From the NCBI GenBank assembly GCA_035457725.1, contig DATIBC010000027.1, positions 13,871-77,870 of the forward strand: a stretch of DNA of 64,000 nt, read 5' to 3'. Source of the stretch: DATFES01 sp035457725 (GTDB taxonomy: Bacteria > Pseudomonadota > Alphaproteobacteria > CACIAM-22H2). The notes beneath the pieces are model-generated. The model was not told the DNA's origin and made no database searches. It saw only the letters and a list, made by a program, of their open reading frames with translations. Positions within the stretch are counted from its first letter, which is position 1; each line of letters starts with the position of its first letter. The position numbers were made by a program, and so were the translations under genes. Below are positions 9,196-18,481 of this stretch, piece by piece.

Positions 9196-9846
9196 TCAGA
9201 ACTTACCGAATTTCATGTATGCGTCGACCGGATCGATTCCCGCCATGATGGCGCGTCGTACTTGGCTTTCGGTGCGAACCACCTCTTCGGTCCGCGCCAC
9301 CGCGTCGACGGCGAGCTCGGCCGGAACGACGACGACGCCGTCGCGATCGCCGATCAGATAATCGCCAGTCGCGATCGAGACGTCGCCGATGATAACGGGT
9401 TCGCCGAAACGATCGGGGACCCAACGTCCGACGATGTCCGACGGCGTGAAGAAGCGATGGAAGACAGGAAATCCGATCGAAAGGATGAAATCGCTGTCAC
9501 GACAGCCGCCGTCGACCACATAGCCGCGTACGCCCTTGTACTTGAGCGTTTCGGCCGATAGCTCGCCCATCAGCGCGACCTCGGAGTTGTTCGGTTGGCA
9601 GACGATGACTTTTCCCGGCGGCGCCTTCGACAACAGCGTGACCCATGCGAGCAGGGTCTCGTGCGGAGAACGCGAGCGGTCGATATGGCCGCTCACTGTC
9701 CAGATCTCACCCGCCAGTTTCAGTGTCGGATCAAGCGGACGAATGGTTGACGGCAGCACGATGCGCTCGCGTCCCATCGCGCGCAGAACATCGTGCACGG
9801 CGCCGCTGTAGCACGCGCCCAGGCGGTCCGCCAGAGTGTCCCCCAT
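9196..9846 (-). CDS. RraA-like aldolase/decarboxylase
   Basis: 216-residue member of the RraA / 4-hydroxy-4-methyl-2-oxoglutarate aldolase family. The metal/pyruvate site is visible as GELSAETLKYKGVRGYVVDG followed by CRDS (Arg-Asp pair near residue 120). Such proteins cleave HMG-type 2-oxo acids or decarboxylate oxaloacetate; true RraA proteins inhibit RNase E and lack parts of this site. The intact RD pair favours an enzyme. It follows the 2-oxoacid oxidoreductase operon on the same strand 37 bp downstream of korB and may be co-transcribed, which would fit 2-oxo acid metabolism. Confidence 0.8.
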   Translation of the reverse strand: MGDTLADRLGACYSGAVHDVLRAMGRERIVLPSTIRPLDPTLKLAGEIWTVSGHIDRSRSPHETLLAWVTLLSKAPPGKVIVCQPNNSEVALMGELSAETLKYKGVRGYVVDGGCRDSDFILSIGFPVFHRFFTPSDIVGRWVPDRFGEPVIIGDVSIATGDYLIGDRDGVVVVPAELAVDAVARTEEVVRTESQVRRAIMAGIDPVDAYMKFGKF

Positions 9847-9883
9847 CGATGGTACAGCCGCGATGGTGGTCGACCGTGGCGGG

Positions 9884-10939
9884 TCAGCGCAGCGACTGAT
9901 TGAGCTTGGCGAGCGCCGTCGAACCGGGGCAGAGCTCGCGCTCGCCGAGTTGATTGAGCGGCGTCGCGACGGTATTCATATAATCGTGCATGTCGCTGGC
10001 GTCGGGCTCGACGTAGAGCAGGCCGGTGACAACCTCGCCCGCCGCCTCGCGCTCCTGGAGGTAGTTCATCGCCGCGATGCGATCGCGCGCGTCATAGTTG
10101 CTGGCCACCTTGCGCAGGACGAGCGTCGAGCCGTCATGCTGCGTCACCACTTCGACCGTCCCCGGCGCGTAATCGGCCGTGATCTCCTCGCGTTCGATCA
10201 TCACGTCGAGCTGATTGACGGTCTCGTTGTGCTCGCGGACGTAGTCGAAGCTTTTGGTCGATCCGACGTGATTGTTAAAGGCGACGCAAGGTGAGATGCA
10301 GTCGATGAACGCGGCGCCGTGGTGGGTGATCGCTCCCTTGATGAGCGCGACAAGCTGCGTCTTGTCCCCGGAGAAGCTACGCGCCACGAAGGTCGCGCCC
10401 AGTTGAAGCGCCATAGCCGCCAGATCGATCGCTGAATCGTTATTGATCGCGCCGCGTTTACTCTTCGAACCCTTGTCGGACGTGGCCGAGAACTGGCCCT
10501 TGGTGAGTCCATAGACCCCGTTGTTCTCGACGATGTACAGCATATGCACGCCGCGCCGGATGCTGTGGGCGAACTGACCCAGCCCAATCGACGCGGTGTC
10601 GCCATCGCCCGATACGCCCATATAGATGAGGTCGCGGTTGGCGAGATTGGCCCCGGTGAGAACCGACGGCATGCGACCGTGAACGCTGTTGAAGCCGTGC
10701 GAGGCGCCGAGAAAATAGGTCGGCGTCTTAGACGAGCAGCCGATGCCGGAAAGTTTCGCGATGCGATGCGGCTCGAGATCGAGCTCGAAACATGCTTGGA
10801 TGATGGCCGCGCTGATCGAATCGTGGCCGCAACCGGCGCACAGCGTCGATACCGAGCCCTCGTAGTCGCGGCGCGTGTAGCCCAGCTTGTTGGTCGGCAG
10901 TTTCGGATGGTGGAGCTTCGGTTTGGCGATGTACGTCAT
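9884..10939 (-). CDS. korB: 2-oxoacid:ferredoxin oxidoreductase beta subunit
   Basis: 351-residue thiamine-diphosphate subunit of a 2-oxoglutarate (or related 2-oxoacid):ferredoxin oxidoreductase. It has the cluster-ligand motif CAGCGHDS near residue 34, GIGCSSKTP, the TPP-binding stretch GDGDTASIGLGQF followed by ENNGVYGLTKGQ, and a further Cys in ISPC. It makes acyl-CoA, CO2 and reduced ferredoxin from a 2-oxo acid and CoA. Its ATG overlaps the stop of the alpha/gamma gene by 4 nt (ATGA), indicating coupled translation. The substrate is inferred from resemblance to the KorA/KorB type and is not proven. Confidence 0.9.
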   Translation of the reverse strand: MTYIAKPKLHHPKLPTNKLGYTRRDYEGSVSTLCAGCGHDSISAAIIQACFELDLEPHRIAKLSGIGCSSKTPTYFLGASHGFNSVHGRMPSVLTGANLANRDLIYMGVSGDGDTASIGLGQFAHSIRRGVHMLYIVENNGVYGLTKGQFSATSDKGSKSKRGAINNDSAIDLAAMALQLGATFVARSFSGDKTQLVALIKGAITHHGAAFIDCISPCVAFNNHVGSTKSFDYVREHNETVNQLDVMIEREEITADYAPGTVEVVTQHDGSTLVLRKVASNYDARDRIAAMNYLQEREAAGEVVTGLLYVEPDASDMHDYMNTVATPLNQLGERELCPGSTALAKLNQSLR

Positions 10940-12777
10940 GACACGACCCTGCGTCGCGGCGCCATGTCGAGCGCCAGCAGTTTCTCGGCGATGTCGGAGA
11001 TGATGAACCGGGCGGTGATTGGCGTCCCGTCAAAATGCAGGACCGGGACGAGCCGCATCGGATCGATCGCGGCTTCGTTGACGAGCAGGGTTCGGAACTG
11101 CGCGTCGCGGTTCTGCTCGACGACGAAAACCTGGTCGTGCGACGCGATGAACTCGTGCACTTCCTGGACGAACGGAAAGGCGCGCACCCGCAACGCATCG
11201 AGATAGATTCCCCGCGCCTCGAGTGCGTCGAGCGCCTCATGCATCGCCGGCGTCGTCGAACCGAAATAAATCACGCCGAGCCGCGTCGCTTCCCTGGCCG
11301 GCCGCAGCACGGGTCCCGGGACGAGCTTTTTCGCCGTCTCGAATTTCCGCAGCAAGCGCTGCATGTTGTCGACGTAGGTCGACCCTTCCTCGGTATAGCG
11401 GGCGTAGCGGTCGCGCGTCGTGCCACGGGTGAAGAAGGCGCCGCGCGTGGGATGCGTGCCCGGATAGGTGCGATAAGCGACGCCGTCACCGTCGATGTCA
11501 AGATAGCGCCCGAACTCGCGGCCCGCCTCGAGATCGTTATAGGTCATCACCTTGCCGCGATCGAAGCGGCGGGAATCGTCCCAGGCAAACGGGGCGCATA
11601 GCCAATCGTTCATGCCGATGTCGAGATCGAGCATGACGAAGATCGGCGTCTGCAGGCGATCGGCAAGATCGAAGGATTGCGCCGCAAAATCGAAACATTC
11701 GCGGGGATCCTCGGGGAACAAGAGCACGTGCTTGGTGTCGCCATGCGAGGCGTAGGCGCATGACAAAATATCGGCCTGCTGCGTTCGCGTCGGCATGCCG
11801 GTCGACGGGCCGCCGCGTTGGACGTCGAAGATCACCGCGGGGATTTCGGCAAAATAGGCGAGCCCGATAAACTCCTGCATCAGCGAGACGCCCGGCCCCG
11901 ACGTGGCCGTGAAGGCGCGAGCACCATTCCATGCGGCGCCGATGACGACGCCGATCGCCGCCAGCTCGTCCTCCGCCTGGACGATGGCGTAGCGGTGCTT
12001 ATTGGTCGCGGCGTCGATGCGATAACGGCGGCAATACCTCTGGAACGCCTCGGCCAGCGAAGTCGAGGGCGTGATCGGATACCAGGCCGCGATCGTTGCC
12101 CCGCCATAGACCGAACCAAGGGCGGAAGCGCTGTTGCCGTCGATGAAGATCTTGTCGCCGACCCGGTCGGCGCGGCGCAACCTGAGGCCGATCGGGCAAT
12201 CGAGGTGCGACTTGGCCCAGTCGCGGCCCATGTGCAGCGCCTTGATGTTCGGCGTCAGAAGCTGCTCTTTGCCCTTGAACTGCTCCCCGATTAGTTTTTC
12301 GACAATCGCCACGTCAATGTCGATGAGGGCGGCGAGCGCTCCGACATAGATGATGTTCTTGAAAAGCTGACGCTGCCGTGGGTCGCTATATTCGCGATTG
12401 CAAATGTCGGTCAACGGCACGCCGATGACATTGATGTCGGCGCGAAATTTCGACGGCGGGAGCGGTTTGGTCGAGTCATAGAACAGATATCCGCCCGGCT
12501 CGAGGCTGGCGACGTCGGTGTCCCAGGTCTGCGGATTCATCGCTACCATCAGGTCGACGCCGCCGCGCCGACCGAGATAGCCGGCCTCCGACACGCGGAC
12601 TTCGTACCAGGTCGGCAGGCCCTGTATGTTCGAAGGGAAGATATTGCGCGACGAGATCGGCACGCCCATGCGCAGTATCGACTTGGCGAAAAGCTGGTTG
12701 GCGCTCGCCGACCCCGAACCGTTGACGTTGGCGAACTTGACGACGAAGTCGTTGAGGCGGGCTATCGGCTGCGGCAT
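10936..12777 (-). CDS. korA: 2-oxoacid:ferredoxin oxidoreductase fused gamma-alpha subunit
   Basis: 613-residue protein with an N-terminal gamma domain (about 1-190, FANVNGSGSASANQLFAKSI) fused to the alpha pyrimidine-binding domain (about 205-440, YPITPSTSLAEAF, ATSGPGVSLMQEF, QRGGPSTGMPTRTQQADIL) and a C-terminal transketolase-like domain (about 520-600, VFVVEQNRDAQ). Partner of korB in CoA-dependent oxidative decarboxylation. Start placed at the ATG opening MPQPIARL because it fits the family N-terminus and overlaps the preceding gene by only 16 nt; the frame is open 28 codons further. Oxygen-tolerant Kor enzymes of this fused type occur in aerobic proteobacteria and actinobacteria. Confidence 0.88.
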   Translation of the reverse strand: MPQPIARLNDFVVKFANVNGSGSASANQLFAKSILRMGVPISSRNIFPSNIQGLPTWYEVRVSEAGYLGRRGGVDLMVAMNPQTWDTDVASLEPGGYLFYDSTKPLPPSKFRADINVIGVPLTDICNREYSDPRQRQLFKNIIYVGALAALIDIDVAIVEKLIGEQFKGKEQLLTPNIKALHMGRDWAKSHLDCPIGLRLRRADRVGDKIFIDGNSASALGSVYGGATIAAWYPITPSTSLAEAFQRYCRRYRIDAATNKHRYAIVQAEDELAAIGVVIGAAWNGARAFTATSGPGVSLMQEFIGLAYFAEIPAVIFDVQRGGPSTGMPTRTQQADILSCAYASHGDTKHVLLFPEDPRECFDFAAQSFDLADRLQTPIFVMLDLDIGMNDWLCAPFAWDDSRRFDRGKVMTYNDLEAGREFGRYLDIDGDGVAYRTYPGTHPTRGAFFTRGTTRDRYARYTEEGSTYVDNMQRLLRKFETAKKLVPGPVLRPAREATRLGVIYFGSTTPAMHEALDALEARGIYLDALRVRAFPFVQEVHEFIASHDQVFVVEQNRDAQFRTLLVNEAAIDPMRLVPVLHFDGTPITARFIISDIAEKLLALDMAPRRRVVS

Positions 12778-14639
12778 GCGGGCCCCGCCTGAGTCGGCTC
12801 GATCAAGAACTTCTGCATGTCCCACGCCCCCGTCGGGCAACGTTCGGCGCACAAGCCGCAATGCAGGCAGACGTCCTCATCCTTGATCATGACGCGCTTG
12901 GTCTTCAGCTGGTCGGACACGTAGAGATCCTGCGTGCGATTGAGCGCCGGCGCGCTGAGACGCGAGCGCAGATCGTCCTCCGATCCGTTCACGGCGAAGG
13001 TAATGCAGTCCATCGGGCATATGTCCACGCAGGCGTCGCACTCGATGCATAGCTTCGTCGTGAACACCGTTTGAACGTCGCAATTGAGGCAGCGCTGCGC
13101 CTCGCGGTAGGCGAGTTCGCGGTCGAATCCCAGCTCGACTTCGACCTTGATGTCCTTGAGCGCCACTCCGAGTTCGCGCAATGGCACCTTGAACCGCTTG
13201 TCGAGCGCGATGTCGTTATCGTAGCTCCACTCGTGGATCCCCATCTTCTGGCTCACCAGATTGACGTTCGGCGGCGGACGGGCGTCCAAATCCTCGCCGT
13301 GGCACAACTTGTCGATCGACACGGCGGCGTCATGGCCATGCGCCACGGCCCAAATGATGTTCTTCGGCCCGAAGGCGGAGTCGCCACCGAAGAAGACCTT
13401 GGGATGGGTCGAGCGCATTGTCTTGGGGTCGACGACGGGCATTCCCCAGCGATCGAATGCGACGCCGATGTCCCGTTCGATCCACGGAAACGCGTTCTCC
13501 TGTCCTACGGCGACGAGGACGTCGTCGCAGGGCATATGGACGTCAGGTTCGCCGGTCGGGACGAGGCTTCGACGGCCCTTGTCGTCGTACCGTGCCGCGA
13601 CCTTCTCGAAGACGACGCCGCTTAGCCGGCCGTTTTCGTGGCTGAACGCCTTGGGCACCATGAAGTTTATGATCGGGATGCCCTCGTGCATGGCGTCCTC
13701 CTTTTCCCAAGGAGACGCCTTCATTTCCTCGAAACCGCTGCGCACGACCACGCGTACGTCCACGCCGCCGAGGCGCTTCGCCGACCGGCAACAATCCATC
13801 GCCGTGTTGCCGCCGCCGAGCACGATGACGCGGTTGCCGATGCGCTCGACATGGCCGAACGACACCGAGGCGAGCCAATCGATGCCGATATGGATATTAG
13901 CCGCCGCCTCTCTGCGGCCGGGAATATCGAGATCGCGACCGCGCGGGGCACCGGTGCCGACGAACACCGCGTCATACCCTTCGTCGAGAAGGCCCTTGAG
14001 GCTGTCGATGCGGTGGCCGAGCCGCGTTTCGACGCCGAGCCCGAGCGCGTAGCCGACTTCCTCGTCGATTACCGATTCAGGCAGACGGAACTTGGGAATT
14101 TGGCTGCGGATCATGCCGCCGGCCTGACGATCGGAATCGTAGATCATGATGTCGTAGCCGAGCGGCGCCAGGTCGCGCGCCACGGTGAGCGACGCCGGCC
14201 CGGCACCGATGAGCGCGACCCGCTTGCCATTCTTCACGGCGGCGGGTCTGGGTAGAAGCGGTCGGACGTCTCCTTTATTGTCGGCGGCGACTCGTTTCAG
14301 GCGGCAAATCGCCACCGGATCCTTCTCGACGCGGCCGCGCCGGCACGCCGGCTCGCAAGGGCGATCGCAGGTGCGTCCGAGGATCCCGGGGAATACGTTC
14401 GAGTACCAGTTCACCATGTATGCGTCGGTGTACCGCCCGGCGGCAATCAGTCGGATGTACTCGGGCACCGCCGTATGCGCTGGGCATGCCCACTGGCAAT
14501 CGACCACTTTGTGGAAATACTCCGGATCGCGGATGTCCGTTGGCGCCATGCCGGGTGAGGCCGTCGTTTCGGTGCCGTCGCGGGGGAGCAGCGGCGGCGC
14601 GGTGACCGCGCCGCGTGCCGTCTCAGGGGTGCCGGTCAT
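12762..14639 (-). CDS. GltD/NfnB-like FAD-NAD(P) oxidoreductase with two 4Fe-4S clusters
   Basis: 625 residues. The N-terminal Fe-S helical domain has CQWACPAH and GRTCDRPCEPACRRG (about 48-100), followed by FAD-binding VALIGAGPASLTVA (about 140) and NAD(P)-binding VIVLGGGNTAMDC (about 270). A second Cys-rich part is CIECDACVDICPMDC and CLHCGLCAERCPTG (about 535-610), an added two-cluster ferredoxin domain. This matches glutamate-synthase small-subunit-like or NfnB-like electron transfer proteins. As first gene of the operon with korA and korB it most likely passes electrons from the 2-oxoacid oxidoreductase to NAD(P)+, or in reverse, so the complex would not need free ferredoxin. No large GltB-like subunit is present. 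Confidence 0.85.
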   Translation of the reverse strand: MTGTPETARGAVTAPPLLPRDGTETTASPGMAPTDIRDPEYFHKVVDCQWACPAHTAVPEYIRLIAAGRYTDAYMVNWYSNVFPGILGRTCDRPCEPACRRGRVEKDPVAICRLKRVAADNKGDVRPLLPRPAAVKNGKRVALIGAGPASLTVARDLAPLGYDIMIYDSDRQAGGMIRSQIPKFRLPESVIDEEVGYALGLGVETRLGHRIDSLKGLLDEGYDAVFVGTGAPRGRDLDIPGRREAAANIHIGIDWLASVSFGHVERIGNRVIVLGGGNTAMDCCRSAKRLGGVDVRVVVRSGFEEMKASPWEKEDAMHEGIPIINFMVPKAFSHENGRLSGVVFEKVAARYDDKGRRSLVPTGEPDVHMPCDDVLVAVGQENAFPWIERDIGVAFDRWGMPVVDPKTMRSTHPKVFFGGDSAFGPKNIIWAVAHGHDAAVSIDKLCHGEDLDARPPPNVNLVSQKMGIHEWSYDNDIALDKRFKVPLRELGVALKDIKVEVELGFDRELAYREAQRCLNCDVQTVFTTKLCIECDACVDICPMDCITFAVNGSEDDLRSRLSAPALNRTQDLYVSDQLKTKRVMIKDEDVCLHCGLCAERCPTGAWDMQKFLIEPTQAGPACRSR

Positions 14640-15110
14640 CGCCCGCCCCGCGGCGTGCAGCGGCCGCCAAGATCAAATCGGCGATGGTCATGGCCGTTCA
14701 CCAGCCAGTCCGCGCCCCGGGGCGCGGTTCCCCGGCGTTTACCCTAACAAGTCCCTGTAAAGACACACTTCCTCCAGCCATCCTCGACCTGGCCGCCGCC
14801 TCGATCGGGTCGCGAGTTACCGCCCGGGGCGCAAGTCGGCGCAAGATTGCCCGAACCCCAACCGAGTCGCAACAACTGCCGGAAATTTCGGCATTCTCCG
14901 GCTTGGGAGGGTGCAATATCTGATCCATTGTTTACATTGATTTATGTCGTCTTATTGGCAGGTTTATTCAATTTATTGACTCTCTCACCCTTACCCAAAA
15001 GAATCGTTTCTTCCGAAGGTTAACGCCGTCTCATTTAGGGCCGGGCCGGCGCCACGCCAATCCCACGCGGCGCCTCGGCGAAGCGGCCGTAATCAGGGAA
15101 CATCCAGACG
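14640..15110. other. Divergent intergenic region with AT-rich block
   Basis: 471 bp between the minus-strand redox operon and the plus-strand signalling operon. No supported gene. The part nearest 14640 is GC-rich; 14925-15015 is strikingly AT-rich for this window and holds the best promoter candidate for the plus-strand operon. Confidence 0.6.
14976..15004 (+). promoter_or_regulatory. Candidate sigma70-type promoter for the cyclase-FHA operon
   Basis: TTGACT at 14976-14981 (5 of 6 to consensus), 17-nt spacer, AAGAAT at 14999-15004 (4 of 6), inside an AT-rich island. The predicted start near 15011 leaves a leader of about 100 nt before the ATG at 15111. Confidence 0.4.
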
Positions 15111-15998
15111 ATGGGCGTTCAAGTTCCGCTGCTGGCCACGCTGTTTTCCGATATCTGCGACAGCGTCCAGCTATACGAATCGGTGGGCGACGCCGAGGCG
15201 CACCGCCTGGCCGATGAATGCGTCCGGTCAATGGGCGAGGCGGTCCGCCGCAATGGCGGGTCGGTGATCAAGACCTTCGGCGACGGCATGATGAGCACGT
15301 TCGTCGAAGCCGACGCCGCGTTCCGAGCGGCAATCGAAATGCAGCACGAGCGTTCGACCGGGCCGCTGAAGATTCGCATCGGGGCGAGTTGTGGTCCGGT
15401 CATACAGACCGGCGAAGATGTCTTCGGCGATGCGGTCAACCTCGCCGCCCGCGTTTCGGCGTTGGCTCGTCCGGGGGAGATCCTGCTGACCGAGGAACTG
15501 ATCGACCAGCTGTCGCCGTCGCATCGCGAGGCGACGCGGCTGCTCGATACGACCAATGTGAAGGGGCGCACCAAGCCGGTCAATGTCTACGCCGTGACCG
15601 ATCACGGCGATTTTCAGGCGACGACGATGATCGACGAATCGGCGCTCATTGCCGCTGCGGGTTTGCCGGGGATTCTCGTGCTCGCGTTTCGCGACAAGGA
15701 AATTCGCGTCACCGGCTTCAGCCCTCCAGTGGTGCTCGGCCGCGACGAGCGCTGCGATCTCGTGGTTCCCAGTGGCTACGCCTCACGGCGCCACGCCACG
15801 GTCGCGCCCAAGCGTGATCATTATCTGCTCACCGATCAAAGCACGAACGGAACGTTCCTCGTCAATCAGGAAGGCGAGCTGGCCTTCGTCAAGCGCGAGA
15901 CCGTACCGCTGATCGGCAGCGGCTCGATCTCGCTCGGCGCCAAGCCGACTTCCGAGCCCGACTTCGTCGTGAAATTCTTTTGCCGTTCTCCGACTTGA
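15111..15998 (+). CDS. Class III adenylate/guanylate cyclase with C-terminal FHA domain
   Basis: 295 residues. The cyclase domain (about 5-165) has the first metal Asp in TLFSDICDSV, the second in FGDGMMSTF and the catalytic Asn/Arg in NLAARVSAL, so it looks active. The FHA domain (about 190-285) has VVLGRDERCDLVVP, SRRHATV and STNGTFLVN, the phosphothreonine-binding residues. It is first of an operon with a PP2C phosphatase and a Ser/Thr kinase, so the FHA domain probably docks the phosphorylated kinase or its substrates and cyclic nucleotide output may be phosphorylation-dependent. Soluble, no signal peptide. AGGGAA lies about 10 nt before the ATG. Confidence 0.88.
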   Translation: MGVQVPLLATLFSDICDSVQLYESVGDAEAHRLADECVRSMGEAVRRNGGSVIKTFGDGMMSTFVEADAAFRAAIEMQHERSTGPLKIRIGASCGPVIQTGEDVFGDAVNLAARVSALARPGEILLTEELIDQLSPSHREATRLLDTTNVKGRTKPVNVYAVTDHGDFQATTMIDESALIAAAGLPGILVLAFRDKEIRVTGFSPPVVLGRDERCDLVVPSGYASRRHATVAPKRDHYLLTDQSTNGTFLVNQEGELAFVKRETVPLIGSGSISLGAKPTSEPDFVVKFFCRSPT

Positions 15999-16008
15999 GG
16001 CGCATCCG

Positions 16009-16788
16009 GTGCCGCATCTTACCCACAGCGGAACGAAAAAGGCGACGCGGCACGGCGAACTGGCATGGCGTTCGTCGTTCCGTTCCGACCCTGGCGCGGT
16101 GCGCAAGGTGAACGAAGACGCTTGGCTCGACCTGCCCGAGGCAGGAGTCTGGGCCGTCGCGGACGGCATGGGCGGCCACGAGGCCGGCGACATTTCGAGC
16201 CGGATGGTCGTCGATGCGATCAAACTACCGAACGGCCGTGGATCGACATTGGCGGTGGTCGACGAAATCTCCGCGCGGCTGCGCGACGTCAATACCCGCC
16301 TTCGCGCGCTTTCGGCGGAGCGATACCGCGGCCGCCAAATCGGCAGCACGATTGCCGTATTGATGGCGGTTGGAAGACGGGCGATCTGCTTGTGGGCGGG
16401 CGATAGCAGGATATATCGCTATCGCAAGGGTCAACTCGCCCAACTGACCCGCGATCATAGTCACGTCGCCGACCTGATCGCCAAGGGACTGCTCGACGTG
16501 AGGAACGCCAGCCTGCATCAGCACGCCAACGTAATCACCCGCGCCGTTGGAGCGGCCGAACGGCTGCTCCTGGACCGCCAGGACGATGACGTCGAGGACG
16601 ACGACATTTACGTGCTTTGCAGCGACGGATTGACGCGGGTGCTCGATGACCGCGAGATCGCGGCTTCGCTCGGCGAGCCCGATTGCAGCAAGGCGGCGAA
16701 GGCGCTGCTGGCGGCCGCATTGGCCAGGCGGCCGCGCGACAACGTCACGGTCGGCGTCGTTCGCGCGACGCAGCCGCCGGCTACTTGA
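16009..16788 (+). CDS. PP2C-type Ser/Thr protein phosphatase
   Basis: 259-residue metal-dependent phosphatase. Metal motifs are RKVNEDAWLDL, VADGMGGHEAGD, LWAGDSRIYRYR, LCSDGLTRVL and RPRDNVTVGVV, so the two-metal site is complete. It should reverse phosphorylation by the kinase encoded 30 bp downstream, as with Stp/PppA phosphatases. GTG start with GAGG 8 nt upstream; 10-bp gap from the FHA-cyclase gene. The cytosolic form resembles PppA of type VI secretion control, but no secretion genes are present here. Confidence 0.9.
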   Translation: MPHLTHSGTKKATRHGELAWRSSFRSDPGAVRKVNEDAWLDLPEAGVWAVADGMGGHEAGDISSRMVVDAIKLPNGRGSTLAVVDEISARLRDVNTRLRALSAERYRGRQIGSTIAVLMAVGRRAICLWAGDSRIYRYRKGQLAQLTRDHSHVADLIAKGLLDVRNASLHQHANVITRAVGAAERLLLDRQDDDVEDDDIYVLCSDGLTRVLDDREIAASLGEPDCSKAAKALLAAALARRPRDNVTVGVVRATQPPAT

Positions 16789-16818
16789 CGGCGTACGGCG
16801 ATGGGAGAGGGCGACTCG

Positions 16819-18480
16819 ATGCTGGAATCGATCGGTCGATACAAGGTTCTCTCGCTGATGGGCGAGGGCGCGATGGCGGAGGTGTACAAGGCGTACGATC
16901 CGCGTATCGATCGCACGGTGGCGCTCAAGATCCTGAAGCGCGAGCGCTGCCTCGACAAGGAGTACGTCGATCGCTTTTTGCGCGAGGCCAAGGCGGCGGG
17001 CGCCTTGTCGCATCCGAACATCGTCACCGTATACGACGTCGGGCAGATCGAAGAACGCCCCTACATCATGATGGAGTTGCTGGAGGGACAGACGCTCGAA
17101 ACCGCGCTTACCCAGCAATCGCGCTTTCCGCTGCCCAAGATCATCTCGATCGCGCTGCAACTCGCCGAGGCGCTCGATTATGCCCATGGGCGTGGCGTGG
17201 TTCACCGCGACATCAAGCCCAGCAACATCATCCTGCTCCCCGACCGCGATCGCGTGAAGATCGCCGATTTCGGCATCGCGCGCATGGCCGAAACCGAGCT
17301 CGCGCAACAGACGCAGATGGGCATGGTGCTTGGAACGCCGCGTTACATGTCGCCCGAGCAGGTCCGCGGACAGCAGGTCGATGGCCGTTCCGACCTGTTC
17401 TCCGTCGGCGTCGTCGTCTACCAGCTTCTCGCGGGCGACTTGCCATTCCCGGGCAAGACACTCACCACGCTGCTGATGGAGATCGCCGAAAAGGAGCCGG
17501 TGCCGCTCGACAAGCTCGCTCCCGACGTACCGCCCGGACTTCAGCACATCGTCGGCAAACTTCTGGCGAAAACTCCGGCTCGCCGCTTTCAAAGCGGCGC
17601 CGAACTCGCCCGCGCTCTCTCGGCCGAACTGCGAACGATAATCGAGGAGTCAGAGGAAAAATCGCGTCCGCGCTACATACCGATGAAGCTCCGTTGGTCG
17701 GCGATCATGGCGTTGATCATCGCCCTGATCACGGCCGGCAGCGTGGCGACGATCTACAGCCGCCAGGCCAGCGCGATGCTGGGACAACTCGTCGATTTCG
17801 GCGCCTCGTTGTCCCGGTTCATCGCCGCCGAAAGCGCGATATCGGTGCTGAGCGAAGATTGGGTCGCCATCGAATCGTTGGTGACCGAGGTGCAGTCGCG
17901 GCAAAGCTTCCGTTACCTTGCCATCGTCGACCACCAGGGAATCGTGCGCGCGGCGACCGATGCGGCGCATGTCGGCGAGAAGATTAATCTGCCGCCGGCG
18001 CGCCAAGTTCTGTCGGAGGGCGCCGATGTGCGGGCGATGCTCGTCGATCTACCCGACCGGCCCGACACGGTGGCGTTCGAAACGCCGATCACCTTTCAAG
18101 ACAAGGAGATCGGCCGGCTCTACCTTGGACTATCGCAGGACTCGGTCCAACGTATCAGCCGCACCAGCCTTATGTTGATGATCGGTCTCGGCTTGGTCAG
18201 CGTGCTGGGCGTCGTGCTGGTCACCTACGGCTTGGCGCAGCTCATCGCCAAACCGATCAAGGTGATGCGCCGGTCGATGGTCGAAGTCGCCGCCGGTAAC
18301 GCCGATTGTCGGATCTCGCAGCGCCGCAGCGACGAATTCGGCGATCTGTTCGCGGCATTCAATTCGATGATGGCGTCGCTGCAATCGCGGCTGCACGGGC
18401 AGACGGAGCCGGTCGTGTCGTTGGATGCAACCGTCGTCCAGGTGGCCGACGAGGCCGAACCGGCGCGTCAGGCGGAATGA
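16819..18480 (+). CDS. Membrane Ser/Thr protein kinase with periplasmic sensor and C-terminal HAMP
   Basis: 553 residues. Cytosolic PknB-like kinase domain (about 5-265): GEGAMAEVY loop, VALKILK lysine, [10 protein letters not shown] catalytic loop, [16 protein letters not shown]. Then TM1 (about 293-314), an extracytoplasmic region (about 315-448) resembling single-Cache sensors ([18 protein letters not shown]), TM2 (about 450-475) and a HAMP domain (about 478-525) that ends the protein with no output domain after it. Start put at 16819 because GGAGAGGG lies at the right distance; an in-frame ATG at 16801 has no such site. PASTA repeats are absent. Operon with phosphatase and FHA protein. 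Confidence 0.9.
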   Translation: MLESIGRYKVLSLMGEGAMAEVYKAYDPRIDRTVALKILKRERCLDKEYVDRFLREAKAAGALSHPNIVTVYDVGQIEERPYIMMELLEGQTLETALTQQSRFPLPKIISIALQLAEALDYAHGRGVVHRDIKPSNIILLPDRDRVKIADFGIARMAETELAQQTQMGMVLGTPRYMSPEQVRGQQVDGRSDLFSVGVVVYQLLAGDLPFPGKTLTTLLMEIAEKEPVPLDKLAPDVPPGLQHIVGKLLAKTPARRFQSGAELARALSAELRTIIEESEEKSRPRYIPMKLRWSAIMALIIALITAGSVATIYSRQASAMLGQLVDFGASLSRFIAAESAISVLSEDWVAIESLVTEVQSRQSFRYLAIVDHQGIVRAATDAAHVGEKINLPPARQVLSEGADVRAMLVDLPDRPDTVAFETPITFQDKEIGRLYLGLSQDSVQRISRTSLMLMIGLGLVSVLGVVLVTYGLAQLIAKPIKVMRRSMVEVAAGNADCRISQRRSDEFGDLFAAFNSMMASLQSRLHGQTEPVVSLDATVVQVADEAEPARQAE

Positions 18481-18481
18481 C

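Noticed and set aside
16225..17592. 455-codon minus-strand frame
   Set aside because: Antisense to the PP2C and kinase genes, which hold full motif sets.
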